This document shows positions 37,578 to 51,300 of a stretch of 64,000 bases of DNA, piece by piece. The translations under genes were made by a program, and so were the position numbers. The notes under the pieces are model-generated. The model saw only the letters and a list, made by a program, of their open reading frames with translations, was not told where the DNA came from and searched no databases. Position 1 is the stretch's first letter; each line of letters opens with the position of its first letter. Location: contig JAKCOZ010000005.1 of assembly GCA_022605955.1 (NCBI GenBank), positions 45,870,950 through 45,934,949 on the forward strand, written 5' to 3'. The stretch comes from Rallus limicola (Eukaryota > Chordata > Aves > Gruiformes > Rallidae).

Positions 37578-38165
37578 TGTCGTGGTTTCACCCCGGCTTG
37601 GGCCGAGATCCACGCAGCTGCCTGCTCCTTAAAGTAAAAGAGCAGGAGAAAAGGGAAAAAGGGGAGGGGGGAAACAAGGGAAGGGAAAAGGAAGGGGCAA
37701 ATAACTCCAAAACCAAGAAACTAAGAGGCCCGTGGGTTGGGATAAGGATAGTTTACTAAGATAACAGAAAAATAAAATATATAAAATGCTAACAGGACTA
37801 TAGAGCAAAAGAATATGAAAATATTGATACACAATGCAGTTTCTCACCGAACCACACAACTCAGGCCGTACCACCCAGAGCCGTCCCGGAACCCGACCGT
37901 CCCCCAAGACCCTCGCGTCCCGGCCGCTCGCGTCCCGGAACCGCCCCTTCTTCCTCCCATCAGCCCCCCTTTTTCCTGGGCAGGACGTAATTGGCATGGA
38001 ATACTCTCTTTGGCCCATCTGGGTCGCCTGTCCTGGCATTGACTGTCTGACTGCAACTAAAAACATCAGGGTGTTATCAGCACTGTTTTCATTTTAACTC
38101 CCAAACACAGCATTCCATCCGCTGCTACAAATGAAATTAACTCTATCCTGACTGAAACCAGGACA
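37578..38165. mobile_element. solo LTR of an endogenous retrovirus, with 5-bp target duplication
   Basis: This 588-bp unit starts TGTCGTGGTTTCACC and ends AAACCAGGACA, the canonical TG...CA termini, and is flanked on both sides by GTGAC (37573-37577 and 38166-38170). A 5-bp duplication suits ERVL-like or some other avian ERV groups. The internal order, including TGGCATGGAATA, TTTGGCCCATCTGGGTCGCCTGTCCTGGC and TGTTATCAGCACTGTTTTC, resembles an abundant bird LTR family. There is no internal proviral region, so this is a recombined solo LTR with no viral genes. Its GC-rich segment (about 37850-37985) stands out from the AT-rich intron. Orientation is uncertain; a TATATAAAAT and an AATAAA sit on the plus strand near 37771-37787. 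Confidence 0.82.
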
Positions 38166-41100
38166 GTGACTAAGTGTGTATAGCTATTTTTTCTCCTTTG
38201 TGCACAGTAATACCAGCAAACATTTAAAGAGTCCAGGAAAGATTTTTTTAAAAGAGGCTTTAAAAAGCAAGCTCTCTCTGGTTTTTGGAAACACTGAAAA
38301 TCCTACTGCCATTATCAGAAATGCCTGCCCTTGGCCGAAATTTCTCCTTCTCCACTCTGACACACACTGGCTGCTAACCTACTGTTACACACTGACTGGG
38401 AAGGCGTACTCAATCAGCCAAGAGAGCATGGCTTGTGAAAGGGCTGCAAAGCATCATGAATTACTAAACTGGAGAGCCCACGCAAAAAGATCCTGTTTGT
38501 ACCTGTTTTTATCTAAAAAGCTGTGGCGCTTATTGTGTGCAGGTGTACATCAAAGTTGGCTGGACGCTACAAAAACTGATCATGTGCCCAGGCAATTCAG
38601 TCTTTTGCTCCTTTTACTGTCTGCTCTCCATAGATCTGCATGAACTCGAGCTAGCAACCTCTGAAAAGCATTTGGCATGGCTTTCCAGGAATGCTTAAGC
38701 ACCTATCCAGTCCACAAATAGAGAAGAGTATCAGCTTCATTTGGGTTTTTATGGGTTGAATTAACTTCACAATCAGCACTGCATATGTAATAGCACTGGA
38801 AACTGAACTTACCTGCCCTTGGACAACACACCAAGATTACTCCCCAAGTAAAAACTGAGACACAAAGTCGTGGTTGTAATCAATTCACAGTGCATTCTCC
38901 TGAACTGGAGTTTGTCAAGTACTTCTGACAATTTGAGGACAGCACTGACTTGTGCATAGATATTTCACAAGCAGAGAAAAAAAATACCTGGGACTACCTG
39001 GGATACATTATTTGTTAACGGTTCACTCAGCTCATGATAAGTGTGTGACTCTGAACTGTATTTGGCATCTAACATCTCTCTTTTGATAGATAGCAGTATC
39101 TCAGCAGCCTGCTCTCTGAGCCAGTGCAGACAAGGAATGGGCAGCACACGTTCATCAAAATAACATCTGCTTTCAATTCTCATTTATAGATGTGGAATCC
39201 TTTCAACTGGACATTAATCATTCTCTACAGCAGCAATTAGATACTTGAGACAGATCAGAACAAATCAAATTAGCCTTATTTATTAAACAAAAAAGACCCA
39301 AACCAAACCAAACAAAAAAATGGGAACAACCTAAGGACTAAATAAAAAAGACACCAGACATAAAAAGAAAATTAAGATACTGACACACAGGAGTCTAAAA
39401 GCTTTCAGGTGTTATTTTCAAAGCCTCAACTGTAACCAAATAGCAGAGGGCTCTACTGAAGAATGCCTCATGGATTATTTTAGCAATAAGGTATAATTGA
39501 AAGGATTAACGTGAATGTAATGTTTCCCTTCCAAAAATTCCAGGAATGCAAAAATGACTCTCATCAGCACTGTGTGACTCATGTTTTTAATGCTGGAACT
39601 TCATTTTCACTCGTGAGGAATTCAAGCTCAGGGAAACGTTACCACAGAAATCTTCATTCAATCAACAAAGGAAAAGATCTCTCTTTTTTTGTGTGCAGTT
39701 AAACAAAGCTTAAGAACCCTATCTTTGGAGAGCCTGGCTTGGCTCAGCTTCAGGTAAAGGACATCCTGCACATAGAGAGACACTGCTCCTCCCCAGGGAT
39801 CAAGCAGATCACACTGAGGAGCTCCAATTCTCCCGACTAGCTCCAACTAAGCAGAGCAGCTTCCTCTTGCTGGGTTTCCCAAGCAGACAGCTTTTAGCAA
39901 GCAGGGTGGGGGACACTGCCACATTTGGGTGCAAAAAGTATCTGTGGGTCACAAGGCAAATCTGGATCAGTACAGGGGAAGGTGTTCAGCTATCTACCAA
40001 ATAGCTGATAGTCGCCTTCGCTAGAATTCCATGAAGCTGGGGGAAAATGTTTGGGTTTTTTTAAATGAGGAAACAATGTAATGTGCTTGTCACAGAAAAC
40101 TGGCAATGCCTAAGTGAAGAAGATCTCTCAAAGTCTACATATGTGCATCAGCACCGGTTTGGTTTGGGTTTTATTACAAGGGGGGCTAAATGTTAAGGAG
40201 ATGAGAAGTTTCATGAAAGTGTGTCTCAGAATGGTAATCAGGGTTGGGTCATCCACAAGCAAAATGACCTTCATCTGCCTGCGCCATAGCTTGTGAAGCC
40301 GATCATCTGTTCCCATCCAGAAAGCCCTGTGCCACGCTGGGCTGCCTTTGCTGCTGGAAAGTACCAGGGTGGGACGAGCAGGTCTAGAGGAAATGTGGTT
40401 CTGCTGCACACCATGAAAAAAATGTCCTGCTTTATCGCCTCTTCTCTCAGCACCTATTCAGGGTGCCCATGGGTGGGCTGGAGGCTCGCGTGGGAAGAAG
40501 GAAGATATTTTTTCCAGTGAACCTGTCAGACCTCTCCTCCTCCCTTGATATGCACAGCCTTCCATGCTGAACCTTCCCTCTCCCTTCCTCAGCTCCACGT
40601 ACACCTGACTGTAATAACAGCAGAGATACCATCTGGGGTTAGCTCATTACATGTTTATTGCTCCTTTGTTTATTTCTTCATAAATATAAACTGTTACCTG
40701 TGCGAGCCTGTGCATCTAGCCCAGTTCTGGTGAGCCTTAAAAGCCCCAAACTGAAAATAGCCTAAAGATGTGAAGAATCACAGCCGGCATCACAGCCCAA
40801 AAGGCAGCCAGTTAGCCAAGGTATGGAGGGAGAACCAGTGCAACATGCGGCATGCGGGGATGGTTTTATATTTAAGATTTCCTGGCTCGGAGGTACTGTG
40901 TTAGCTAGTTAGATGTGGTTATAAATAGAAGCTCTTGCTGACATTAATCACAGTAATTTGGCGATGTGGCTACCGATGTGAAATTATGAAAGGGACAGGT
41001 ACAATGCAAAGCTAAGCCCAGTTTATCGTTGGCCAGATCATTTATCAGCCAGGGAAAATAACCATTCCTTCATGTTCTGTGATCTCATGCAAACAGGAAT

Positions 41101-41843
41101 CTGAGCAAGAGCAGGAGGAAGGGGCCTTGGGTTTTGATTTGATTTGGGTTTTCATTTGGTTCAATGTAACTTTAAGAAATATTAATCTGCTTCTTCGTTT
41201 AATTTCATCTGTACCACTGGCCAAGAGAAATGCACTAATTTATAAGTTGAAGCAAGCCTTGAGATAATGTCACCCACCATTCATCCAAATTTGTCACTAG
41301 CATCCCATTAAAGCTGTAATTATTTTTTAATTAAAACTAAGGAAGCTGGCATGCGTGTGCCTACTTTATACATCTGTTATGGGTTAAAATAGCTTTTAAA
41401 AAATGTTTTTTTAGACCGCAGTCTTTTGTGGCCGTGGCCTATGCCAAAGAAAACGCAAACTTGCTTATTTTCTCCATGGGGCGCAACACTGCCTATGTGT
41501 GCCTGAACAGATTCGACTGGCCGTGAAAAGAATTCTAAATAAAACACAAACATGGAATTTGGCAACGCCACAGAAGCGAGCTTAAGACTAATTCCAGCAT
41601 GCGGACGGCTCTCACACAGCAAGTCTGGCTCCACTATAAATGAAACCAGGCTCTGTAAAATCGCCAGTAAAGTTTGAGTTAGGATTTAAAGAGACAGCAC
41701 TCTTATTCCAAGGTTTAAGGGGGGAAAAAACACACGCGCACTCGCGCACACAGTTACATACCCCAGCTTATTAAGGAAATTCATGCTGGCCCAATAAGTC
41801 TGCAAGTTGCAAGCTGTGTTTACTTTCAGCAGTCATTTCCATT

Positions 41844-41859
41844 AAAAAAAAAAAAAAAA
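41844..41859 (+). repeat. A homopolymer
   Basis: A run of about 16 A in the intron, with no retroposed body recognised next to it. Confidence 0.8.
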
Positions 41860-42659
41860 GCTACTTTATAAAAAAAAAGCACCAAATAAAGCAAGATCGC
41901 TTTGGACTTGATTTTTGGGGAAAAAAATGTAATTATTACTGCAAGGACCACTGGCAGAGACAGCAAAGAATGAAGGACCTACCTGACAGCAAAGCTGAAA
42001 TGCTGTGTTTAAAAAAAGGAAGTATGAAAGTTGGGGCAGAGCAGGCGAAAGGAATGGTGCAGATGGGTAGAAGCTCCATGGCCAGGGTGGCAATGGCCAG
42101 AGCAGTCTGTTCCCATCAGACAGGCCAACAAGTAGGATGATAACTCACTGGGACTTGCTGGGAGGGAGCTATATGCAGTGCAACTCCATGCTGCCATAGA
42201 GAGGGGCAAATCTAACCTCAGGGCACTGTAACCCCCTGGGTAACACCACCCGGGCAGTCCCAGCTGGCCCTAGAGTGAAGACATCTGTGAAGAAAGAGCG
42301 AGGAGAAAGTGAGAAACAGCATTCGCCCATCTTTACCTATTAAGGAAGAAACAAATTTAAGAATCCCAGCTTATAATCACAAAACACGGCCTGGCAAACT
42401 TAACAGGAAAGGGCAAGGAGCAAATTATTTAAAGCAGTGATGGTACAGTCTCCCACACACCCTCGTTCTCCCTTACAGCTCTGGATGATACCAGGCCACA
42501 GAACTAAAATTAAACCTCAGGTGCCCACCTCAAGCCCTGACCATCAGGTTTTTCCTCAAAACAGGGAGAGCAGAAGGAAAGATTTGCTGGCTAGAGGGCT
42601 CTAAATATGGGAAGAGCTCAGACATTTATGAGTGTGCTCAACCGCACTAAATGAACATT

Positions 42660-42725
42660 GACAGTGGTGGTGGAGGCAGGGACTTGAACCGCCGTGTCTT
42701 TCACACCACACTGCTCCTCATGGAA
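42660..42725 (+). mobile_element. MIR-like SINE fragment (tRNA-derived)
   Basis: GGTGGAGGCAGGGACTTGAACC followed by a cytosine- and thymine-rich segment ending CTGCTCCTCA matches the 3' half of amniote MIR elements (GCAGGGATTTGAACCCAGGTCT type). The minus-strand GGTTCAAGTCC resembles a tRNA B box by convergence, but no tRNA fold is present. Confidence 0.45.
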
Positions 42726-44510
42726 AATGTGCAGAGAAAGTACGAAGGAAATTGGAGGGGAGTTTAGAACAATTTTCACAAGACTTTGTAAACTATTCTA
42801 TGTATCTATCAATAATGGTAGTGAAGGGTTTGGCTTCAGTAGGCTATGGAGTATTTAAGATTCTGCCTCAAATTTACAATGGAGATAATTCCGTTTAAGG
42901 AGAACATAGAAAAAATAGAGTGTCTTTTTTTTTCCATTCTATTTTATAAGGTTTTGCAGAAAGGTAAAGTTACTCACTAATCTTGTCCTCACCATAGGCA
43001 AAACCACAATGATCCTATTCCCAGTTTAATCAACAATTCACACATTTTTATAAAGGATATGGATTAATCAATCCATAAACACACCTAATTTTTGGACAGA
43101 CTTTACATTATAAGCATGCCTGTGCAATATAAAATGAACTCACACCCTCCCTGATCAGTCAAAAGAGAGGAGAAAATAACGCAAATTTATGTTAGAAGAT
43201 GCAAACTGAAAAAGTAGTTCCCCCACAAGCAAAAGGCTCTGCTGCCATGTTGAGGTCTTACTGCGTTCCATCAATTCTTGTTTTTCTCTCAGAATGCTAC
43301 GAACAGTTTTAAATGGCACATATTTCCTAACAAAGCTCTGATTCTTACTTAAATCTCTGTACATCCCTGAATTCCATTGACCACATTCACAGCTAGTATA
43401 ACAGTACAATGCCACTGAAGTCAAAAAACACCATGTAGAATGATGCTCAGCTAAGCATCCCTAGGCAGTCCCTAACCCATCCCTCAGTGGACTGCTGGCA
43501 TGGTACTGCACACCCTGGGAGCACAACGCTTGTCACGCAGTTATAGGAGAGATGTAAGGATCAGGTTTAGATCTGGGCCTCACATGAAGTAATCTAGGCC
43601 AATACAGGACATATAAGAAGACAGCCTGGCACGCAAGAAGGATAGGATGCTCTCCTTGCTTTGCCAGGGGATGGACTGAAAATAATGCATTTACAATTGA
43701 CTCCAAATAGCCAAGTGACATTTAAACAAGCATAAAAGCTGTGGGTTTGTTGTGCACACTGGTCTCTTTTTAACCAAAGATTCCTTATGTTAATAGCAAA
43801 GACAATTTAGAAAGCACTGTTTCATGGCGTGATTCCAGTGCCTGCATCTCTCCACTGCCTTGCTTGGTGTCTGCATTAACCTCATTCCAGAAGTCCCAGG
43901 ACCTCTGACTCTTACAGCTGAATTCATAAAAAATGTAAACCCTCACTATGTGGGATTTTTGCCTGCCTCCATCCAAGTGCATGTTTTACTGACTCCTTGA
44001 ACCTGGCTTCCCCAGCTTGTGCTACAGCAGGTTGCATTAGCTGGAACAGGGACCCATGGAGATGGTTTGATTAAGACAAAAACGAGAGGGAAATAAAGAC
44101 AGCAGAGGTGTGTACCATGCTCTAGCCTACCAGATTTCTGTACACACTGCAAAAACACTTGGAAAAATCATGTCAAAAAGAAAGCAAATGGCATAAAAAC
44201 GTATGTTGCTAACAGTTGTTCAGCTGTTTACTGCTCAGCAGAAAGAAGGACCAACAAGCACCACACAGGAGCCCAGTGGGGCACATGTGAGGTGCATCAG
44301 CATGGCTTCTTTGACTCAAATTCCTTTCTGAACATAAAGCATCCCATCTGAGCACAGAACTCTTCCTTTCATCTATTTTTATGAACCACGCAGAAAGGAA
44401 GAAAGGACCTAGGTCCTCTGAATTAGCCAGCTCTGGAGGGACATAGGGTAATATTTTTGCAGTTCTCTGTCCTAAACCTGAGCGACCGCAGGAATATGTG
44501 ATCCAGTTCC

Positions 44511-44514
<4 letters not shown>

Positions 44515-44542
<28 letters not shown>
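44515..44542 (+). repeat. A28 homopolymer
   Basis: This is the longest A run in the window. I checked the upstream 150 bases for a retroposed coding or SINE body and recognised none; no flanking target duplication is clear. Confidence 0.9.
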
Positions 44543-44543
<1 letters not shown>

Positions 44544-46019
44544 AAATACAATTTTTAAACCCCACCCTATTTCACTATCAAAATGTACAACCCTCACTGT
44601 TGCCTCCACCTTTCCACTCTGACTTGTGAACTAAAGAGCAGTTCTCATCACAACTACCTACACTATACACCATGGCTTGCCCTACTTCCTCTGATGCTGA
44701 GTATTATATTTGTGCACAAGAGCTTTATCTCTGTTCTCACCAACTGAACAGCCCAATTCACTTCCTGGCTCAGACATACAAACACGTCCGCACATATCTG
44801 ACAGAAAGCGAGAAGAAAAGTGATGACAAAAAATATACAGGCGAAGGGCAGGAGAAAACTCCATCCTGAATATGCCAGGTGAGGCTGTACAAGTGAACTG
44901 TTTAGCATATGTTATCTACAAATGAATGGCAATTTACTGGAAGAAAGAAAGAATAATTGCAAACATTTATGCCTCGTGCATGTGTATTAAAAAAAAAATA
45001 CATCAGCTCTTGGAAAGCTGGTGCATTGCCCAACCAAAAGGCAAGGCACCTGACAAACGCTACCCCTAATTTTGTTGCTTTGTAGGTGATTGCTTCCTTC
45101 CTTCTCTTCCTGCAGTTGATTTCTTCTCTTTTAGGAAGTGTTCACGAAGAGGCATTCAACTCCCTGAAAAGGGTGGGAAGGAGATGGCAGCAGGGAGAGG
45201 ATGGTCCTATCCTGCACACCATCCCCGGCAGAAACATGGAAGCCATTCCTGTCCCTTTGCTGAATATGAACACATACCATACTACAACTTCAAATATAGG
45301 TCTGCTTGTCCTCCAGACAACCGAGGTGTTTTTGGACGTTAACAGCTGCTGAAAGCCATAGCAGTGCCCAAACCTTGCCTACTGTGCTCCGTTAAAGCAG
45401 TCTTTATTTACACTGGTGTCTTCTGGAAAGTACTGCACAAACGCTAAGAAAAGGGAAGACTCTGTGATTTGTTTGGGTCTTCTGTCAGACCAGCAGGCAA
45501 TTTGCCATCAGTGGTGCCTCTTTGTAACCAAGCTACTCTCTGCCTTTCAAACTACTGATATTCCCAAATATTTACTGAAACAAAGGGGTGTGTTGGAGGT
45601 GGAGGGGGGAGTGCTTATTACTAATGGGAGCAACAAGGCACAAGAAAAGAGCCCTGTAGAAAAAACCTGCTCAATGAGATAGAACAGAAATGTCCTTCCC
45701 TTGCTTTCCCATAACCTCTGCTTTTGCCTCATCTCCCACCTGACACCACCAAAGCCTGTTTGTACTTTAACAAAGATGGATCAGTTGCTGTGCGGTCCCC
45801 TGGTGCTTACCTATACTCTGAAGTCACCTACTCCTAACCCAGCCATCACTCAGCAAACTCAAAAAGGAAATAAATTCGTTCATTCCAATAAGCTAATTAT
45901 AAAATCACCTTCATCCATCTTGTTCCTATATTTTTAAATTTGATTGTGGCCAGCGAATTGCTGGCTGGGAATTACCCTTCCCCCACTCACACATACACCC
46001 TTTAAAAATGCAAAATCTA

Positions 46020-46700
46020 GCCCTCTATTTCAATATTTCTGATGTCAGTGACCGGTGTCGGCTCTCCCCATACAGTAACTGCTTTAAAGCGCTGCATACA
46101 GCACTGCATTAAAAATTAATTACACATGCTATTTTATTGATAGTGCATAATGTAATGAGCACCAGCTGTGCTAAACATCCAAACTCCTTTTTAAGACAGC
46201 TATAAAAAAAGAAAGAAACTGCACTTCCAAATGCTTCTCCTGTCAGAGGAGAAAAACAGCAACATCTTGGATGGATTTGAAACAGGATTCTTTGATTTAG
46301 CTCTCCATTTGGAGCGTTTGAAGAGTTCAGACTCTCGGGCTCAGCATAGTGGTATGCGATCGAGTTAACTCTCTCAACGTTGGAGCCATTGTCTTTACTG
46401 CAGGCGATGTTGCCTTGAACCCTTTTGTCCCGAGACTACCAGATTCAGTTCTACCCGTTAATATTGCAATTAAGGGCTTTTCTTTTTTCCAGGGATGTCT
46501 GGAAATGGCAGGCATCCACTTTAAAGCACCTTTAAATATCGCTATTGCTCCTGCTGGTTCTTAACTTGACATAATTAGGACTTACAAAGTTGTAGTGATC
46601 GGGCGTCTGTCTAGAACAAAGCCTCAGCCACGCTCAAATTGCCAACACTGCTGCCCCATACAGCACCCTAATTTTAGCCTCCTCTTCGCTGTCTTAAGGT
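46020..46700. promoter_or_regulatory. candidate conserved noncoding element
   Basis: This is repeat-free, balanced-complexity DNA with TAATTA-type homeodomain sites (AAAAATTAATTACACATG near 46110), TTTATTGATAG and several short palindromes. Its texture is unlike the decayed intron around it. It is a compositional guess at an enhancer within the BCL11B intron. Confidence 0.25.
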
Positions 46701-46848
46701 CTCTTTGCTGCTTCTTGAAAAACGTGCCATTCAGTCAAAAAATCAGTTCATTATTGGATCCATCTATTTTGAGTTTGGATCTGATTTTAATATCTGGTGA
46801 GACAGAGAGCTGCATAGACAGACAGGTCACATATGATTTTAATACTTG

Positions 46849-46900
46849 GATAGATGGATGAGCACATAGATTGATAGATAGATGAAAAGATGGATGCATA
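46849..46900 (+). repeat. degenerate GATA/GATG tetranucleotide repeat
   Basis: Imperfect GATG, GATA and GATT units are interspersed with other bases, a decayed microsatellite. Confidence 0.6.
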
Positions 46901-48295
46901 CACTCAGACTGATGCATTACCGGTTTTAGTATATACATGTCTCCCACAACCCTGTACTCTGTAAGTACTGTCCACAAAGTCAATTCTACTACAGCACACA
47001 TTAAATATTTCACTAAAATAAATAAATACATGTAACCATGACTAATAGGGACATCTCTCCTGAATGCTAGCCAGTACTTTATGCAAACGTCTGCTTTATG
47101 CAGCAAAATGAAAAGATACATTTACAAAGGGTCTCAGGGTAACTATAGATCTTTGTTTTCCCTCAGACGCATATACCCAATTCCTCTTTCTCCTCTCAAA
47201 GAAACACCCAGTGCTGACCAGAAATCGAGGTTTAGCAGAATTTCTTTTTTTTGAGATTCCACTCAACAAAAAATGAAGAGTAAAGTATCAGCCACCATCC
47301 TGGGACTTGATGAGTTAGGAGGTTTTTGCTGGATGAGTTTGCACTCTCCACTCTGATTACTGTTTTGTTTTCCATTGATCCTCCTGTGTTAATAAAACCC
47401 AGTCTGGAGTGAACAAAAGCTTGCTTCTTGTTCTAGTAAGAAATGTGCCGAGCGCATACCATATCATTAACATAAAAGTTTTTGAAATAATACTGCTTTC
47501 TAGACAGACCGTATTAATTGCATCAAGCTTTTTACGGCAGGGTGGTCTTACTAGCTCTTCTTATTGGTTGACTCCAGTTATAAAACCAACACAAAATTAA
47601 TACGATGATATAATTGAAGGAGGGGAAAGTATTCTTTTAAAACCTATTATTTACTTACCGGTATTTCTTTTATCTTTACTGTCACCTCAAGCTTTGCCAA
47701 GAAAACACCAGACTAGTTAAGCGATGCAGTGAGTAGAATTTCAGTAGCCAAGTAAATTGATATTAACTTTACAAGACGACTGTGTGATTTTCAGAATGTC
47801 CTAATGACTAATACAGCTGAGTCCTTGAATTAACAGGAGCTTGTTCCACTCCTCTGAGCTGTGGCCCCATGCCTTCCTCTATTTTAGACCTTAAACTTCA
47901 CAGCCCTATCCATTAATCACGCCTGTCCATGCCCACTTGCTGTTTTTATATATGCAACTAAGTATCGTAATTGCTTTCCACCTCCTTCCATCAGCCTACA
48001 TGTGGGAAGGAAGCAGTTTCACTGGTTAGCTGAATATATGTGTATTGGACAGATTTAATTATCTTTACAGAGGTATATAAAACCCTCACTTGTGGGCCCA
48101 GGTCCAAAGATTTTGGATCAGGTATATATCTGAATGCAGGCGTAGGGAATAAATTATTATCTGTGCCATTACAATCTCCTCTGTCTTATGCCGATTATAA
48201 TTCCATTTCTGGGGCTTTTGCACTGTAGGATCTTCAGGGCAGGGACTTCTTTCTTTGGAGAGCATGCTGTAAAGTGTCGTGCACTTCTGCGCTGA

Positions 48296-48369
48296 GATTT
48301 TCAAAGCTCATTTCTCGTTAACTTTAATGGGAAATGGGCATCCAAATCTCTTAGGCAGCTTTGACAATT
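48296..48369 (+). mobile_element. palindromic MITE-like fossil, amniote type
   Basis: Ends GATTTTCAAAGCT (48296-48308) and AGCTTTGACAATT (48357-48369) are inverted repeats at 11 of 13 positions. The interior TTAACTTTAATGGGAAATGG and CATCCAAATCTCTTAGGC resemble the sauropsid element GATTTTCAAAGG...CCCATTGACTTTCAATGGG...CCTAAATCCCTTAG. Length is 74 bp. Confidence 0.55.
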
Positions 48370-51300
48370 TAAGCCTTAATGTACAATATTAATAAATCAG
48401 CATCATAAAAAGAGCCTTATGAAGATGTATTGTGAAAAAACAGCCCCACAAAAAGCATCGCAGTGTATGTATGCATGCATACGGGCATATACTTTTCTTT
48501 AGATAATTACATCTCTCAACAATCATTTGCATGTCTCTGTTATGCAAAAAAACCTGTGTGTGTTTTACAGTTACTCTGAGCAGTTGCAATTCATTGAAAT
48601 GAAATAAAAAGCAGGCTCAAAAAAGCACCCTGATCTGGCAAGGGGTAAAGCAAAATGAATGCTTTGCCCATTTATATTTTAGATCTAAGCTACACAACCC
48701 TGTGAATTTCATGACTCTATTCCAACTTCTAATTAAATAGGCACTAAAACCATTTAAACAGGAGTACCCAATTCAACAGACAGAAGTCTCCGAGACAAAA
48801 AAAATAAATAAATAGACTGATTGTTCCAGTGGTAGATTTTTTTTACATCATATGGAAAAACACAGACCTTTGCTCGCAAATTCCTCATCCTGCCATGCCC
48901 TGAAAACAAAGAACTGAACAAAGACAGAGGGGACCACAACCAGTACCGTCTGAGTGATACACTGGATGACCAGGTGGACTTCCCAGCATCATTTACTGTG
49001 GTTGCAACTACTATCAGCAGCAGTTTTCTAAAGCTCTGGATGAAGCAGGATGACTTTGCCCTGTGCAGGACTGAATGCTATTCAGCATTCCAGGTGATTG
49101 CTCTTATCTAGTCGGAGATTTCCAAACGCAGCTTTTACACGCAGGTACCCCACATCCCACCGGCAGCCAGAACTTTAGATTCTCCAGCACAAAACTGCTG
49201 GAATTCTTGAGGGTCCGATTTGTGAGTGCCCAGTGGAGATTTGGGAGTACCTGCAACTTCAAGCTTTCAGAGTCGCAGCCTGTGTGAGAACTGCATGGAA
49301 AAACTCCATGTCCTGAATTAAATGAATGCTGAAAAACAGGAAAGGTAAGAAATAATGAAGGAGGAGGAGAGGCGGGAACTGTTGATGGCTTTTGTTCAAA
49401 GAAGGAAACAATTCCTCAGAAGCAAGAACAGGGCTGACAGAATAAAAGGCTAATCAAGTCAGAGAGACAAGCAGATCTCTAAAGCTGTAGCAAGTGACTG
49501 TTGTGAATGTCTATATTAAAAAAGAGGCCACAATGCAGGGATCTTCACTAGATTATTAGTCAACACAAAGAACTTATTTTTCTTTCATTTCCACAAAACA
49601 TTTCAGGGGCTAGAAAGATCCCGTAACCCTTGCGTCAGGGTTTAAACCATGCCCAGGCTCATATACAGTGCATAATGCTGGAGTTAAGAAAGGGTTAAGT
49701 AGACATAATCTCCATTTTCAAGGGAAGAAAATGTTTCTTTCAAGCAGAACTTGACCAACTACTGTCATAAACATGTAGCACGCACTTTGATATAACCTAT
49801 TCTCTAAGTGCCGCAGACTGCAGCAGTAATTACAGGAAGCCATGATAACAGGTCTCTCTCTCCACAGAGTTGGCATCGCTCTCCCAGCCAACAGGCAATT
49901 CTGAAAACTCACAGCACACAACTCCAAAGTGAGAACTCGAAGTACACAAAGTATAAAAGCCTCGCCTTCCCACATTCTTTAATAAGTTATTCCTTCCTTC
50001 CTTTTCTATTTTTAGCTGTACTTGCTTCCCTCCCCACTAGCTGCAGGCATCAGAAGCAACAGGAAAGCCAGGCATCCAGTTCACTGTTAGAACTACCTGC
50101 CTACCAAAAGCACCTGCGTGCATTTTGCACCAGTGAAGACAGAGAACAGCAAAATATGGGATCAGTTCCATTCTGGTTTACTGGTTATGGGGAGAAGGGA
50201 ATGGTGGAGACAGGAGCATTATCTGACTTTCTGATCCACTGCTCACCATTCAGAAGAGCCCATCTCTGTACGCGTCTCAGGCCAGTTGGTCAGTCTGCTG
50301 AGGCTGTTGAAGCAGAGCCAGATTAAACCAGCATCCCCTCCATGCTGTGTACGGCAGCTTGGATAGGAAATCTGACAAAATACACCACACCACGCAGTGC
50401 ATTGCTGCAAACCCAGTGCCTGCACCCATGCACAAGCGGCTGGGTGCAGGTTGACCCTCTCCCAGGCAGCACAGGAACCTTCCTCACGTATCCTGAGCTT
50501 CGCCCAGGGTAGAAACAGGACCCTGCAGAGTGCTCTCAGCCTCCTCCCAAGAATATTTTGTCTTTCCAGGATGCAAAGTTAAATTTCTTGCAATATATTT
50601 TCATTTGCTTTGTTACAATGTGAGATGCACAGGAATATTCTCATGAGGTATAACGTACTGTTAGACGGTACCACTGCTTGTGGAAGGAAAAAGCTGAACA
50701 CACAGAGTTTTACCAGTTTCAGGGGGACACAAGGAGCCATTTCTCAGAGGCTTTACTCCCAACAGTCATTGCTTTCTCTCTCTAAAACCTCCAGCCCTCA
50801 TGCATTACTTATCCAGCATCATTCTGTGAAATCCCTATTAAAACTCCACACGCGTTAGCATGAATGAGAGCTCCAGGATTTGGCCCACCACAGCGAGACT
50901 CCATAAACGCTTGTGGATTTTGTCACAGCTGTATTTTCTTTTAAGCCCTCCCCATTTTCACCTCTCCAGCCTGCAGTTCACCATAGACCCAATCTTGCAA
51001 CTGAGCCATGCTCAGAAACACCCACTGATTTCAAAGAGACCACTGGGTCTGAAACGATGGGGTCTGGCGACAATATGTCCGTGTCCTCTATGGCAAGCTC
51101 AGTGCGCCCTCATTTCCACATCACTTTCCCCTCCTTGTGGTGACAAAAGTCAGGCATCCGAAAGGAATAAAGGAAAAGAAAAGCTGACAGTGGAGAGTCA
51201 AGGGATGCATGGCAAGTTACCAAGGAGCATTTTCTCAAAGCAGGGAGAAAATGGCATGGAGCACATACATCCTGTGTGCACATGGATGGGGAGGAGAGCC

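Noticed and set aside
37629..38066. Minus-strand 145-codon frame inside the solo LTR
   Set aside because: It lies in LTR control-region sequence with no retroviral protein similarity; LTRs of this type do not code.
42660..42725. tRNA gene on the minus strand (GGTTCAAGTCC)
   Set aside because: The T-arm stem does not pair properly and no A box, anticodon arm or acceptor stem is present; a SINE remnant fits better.
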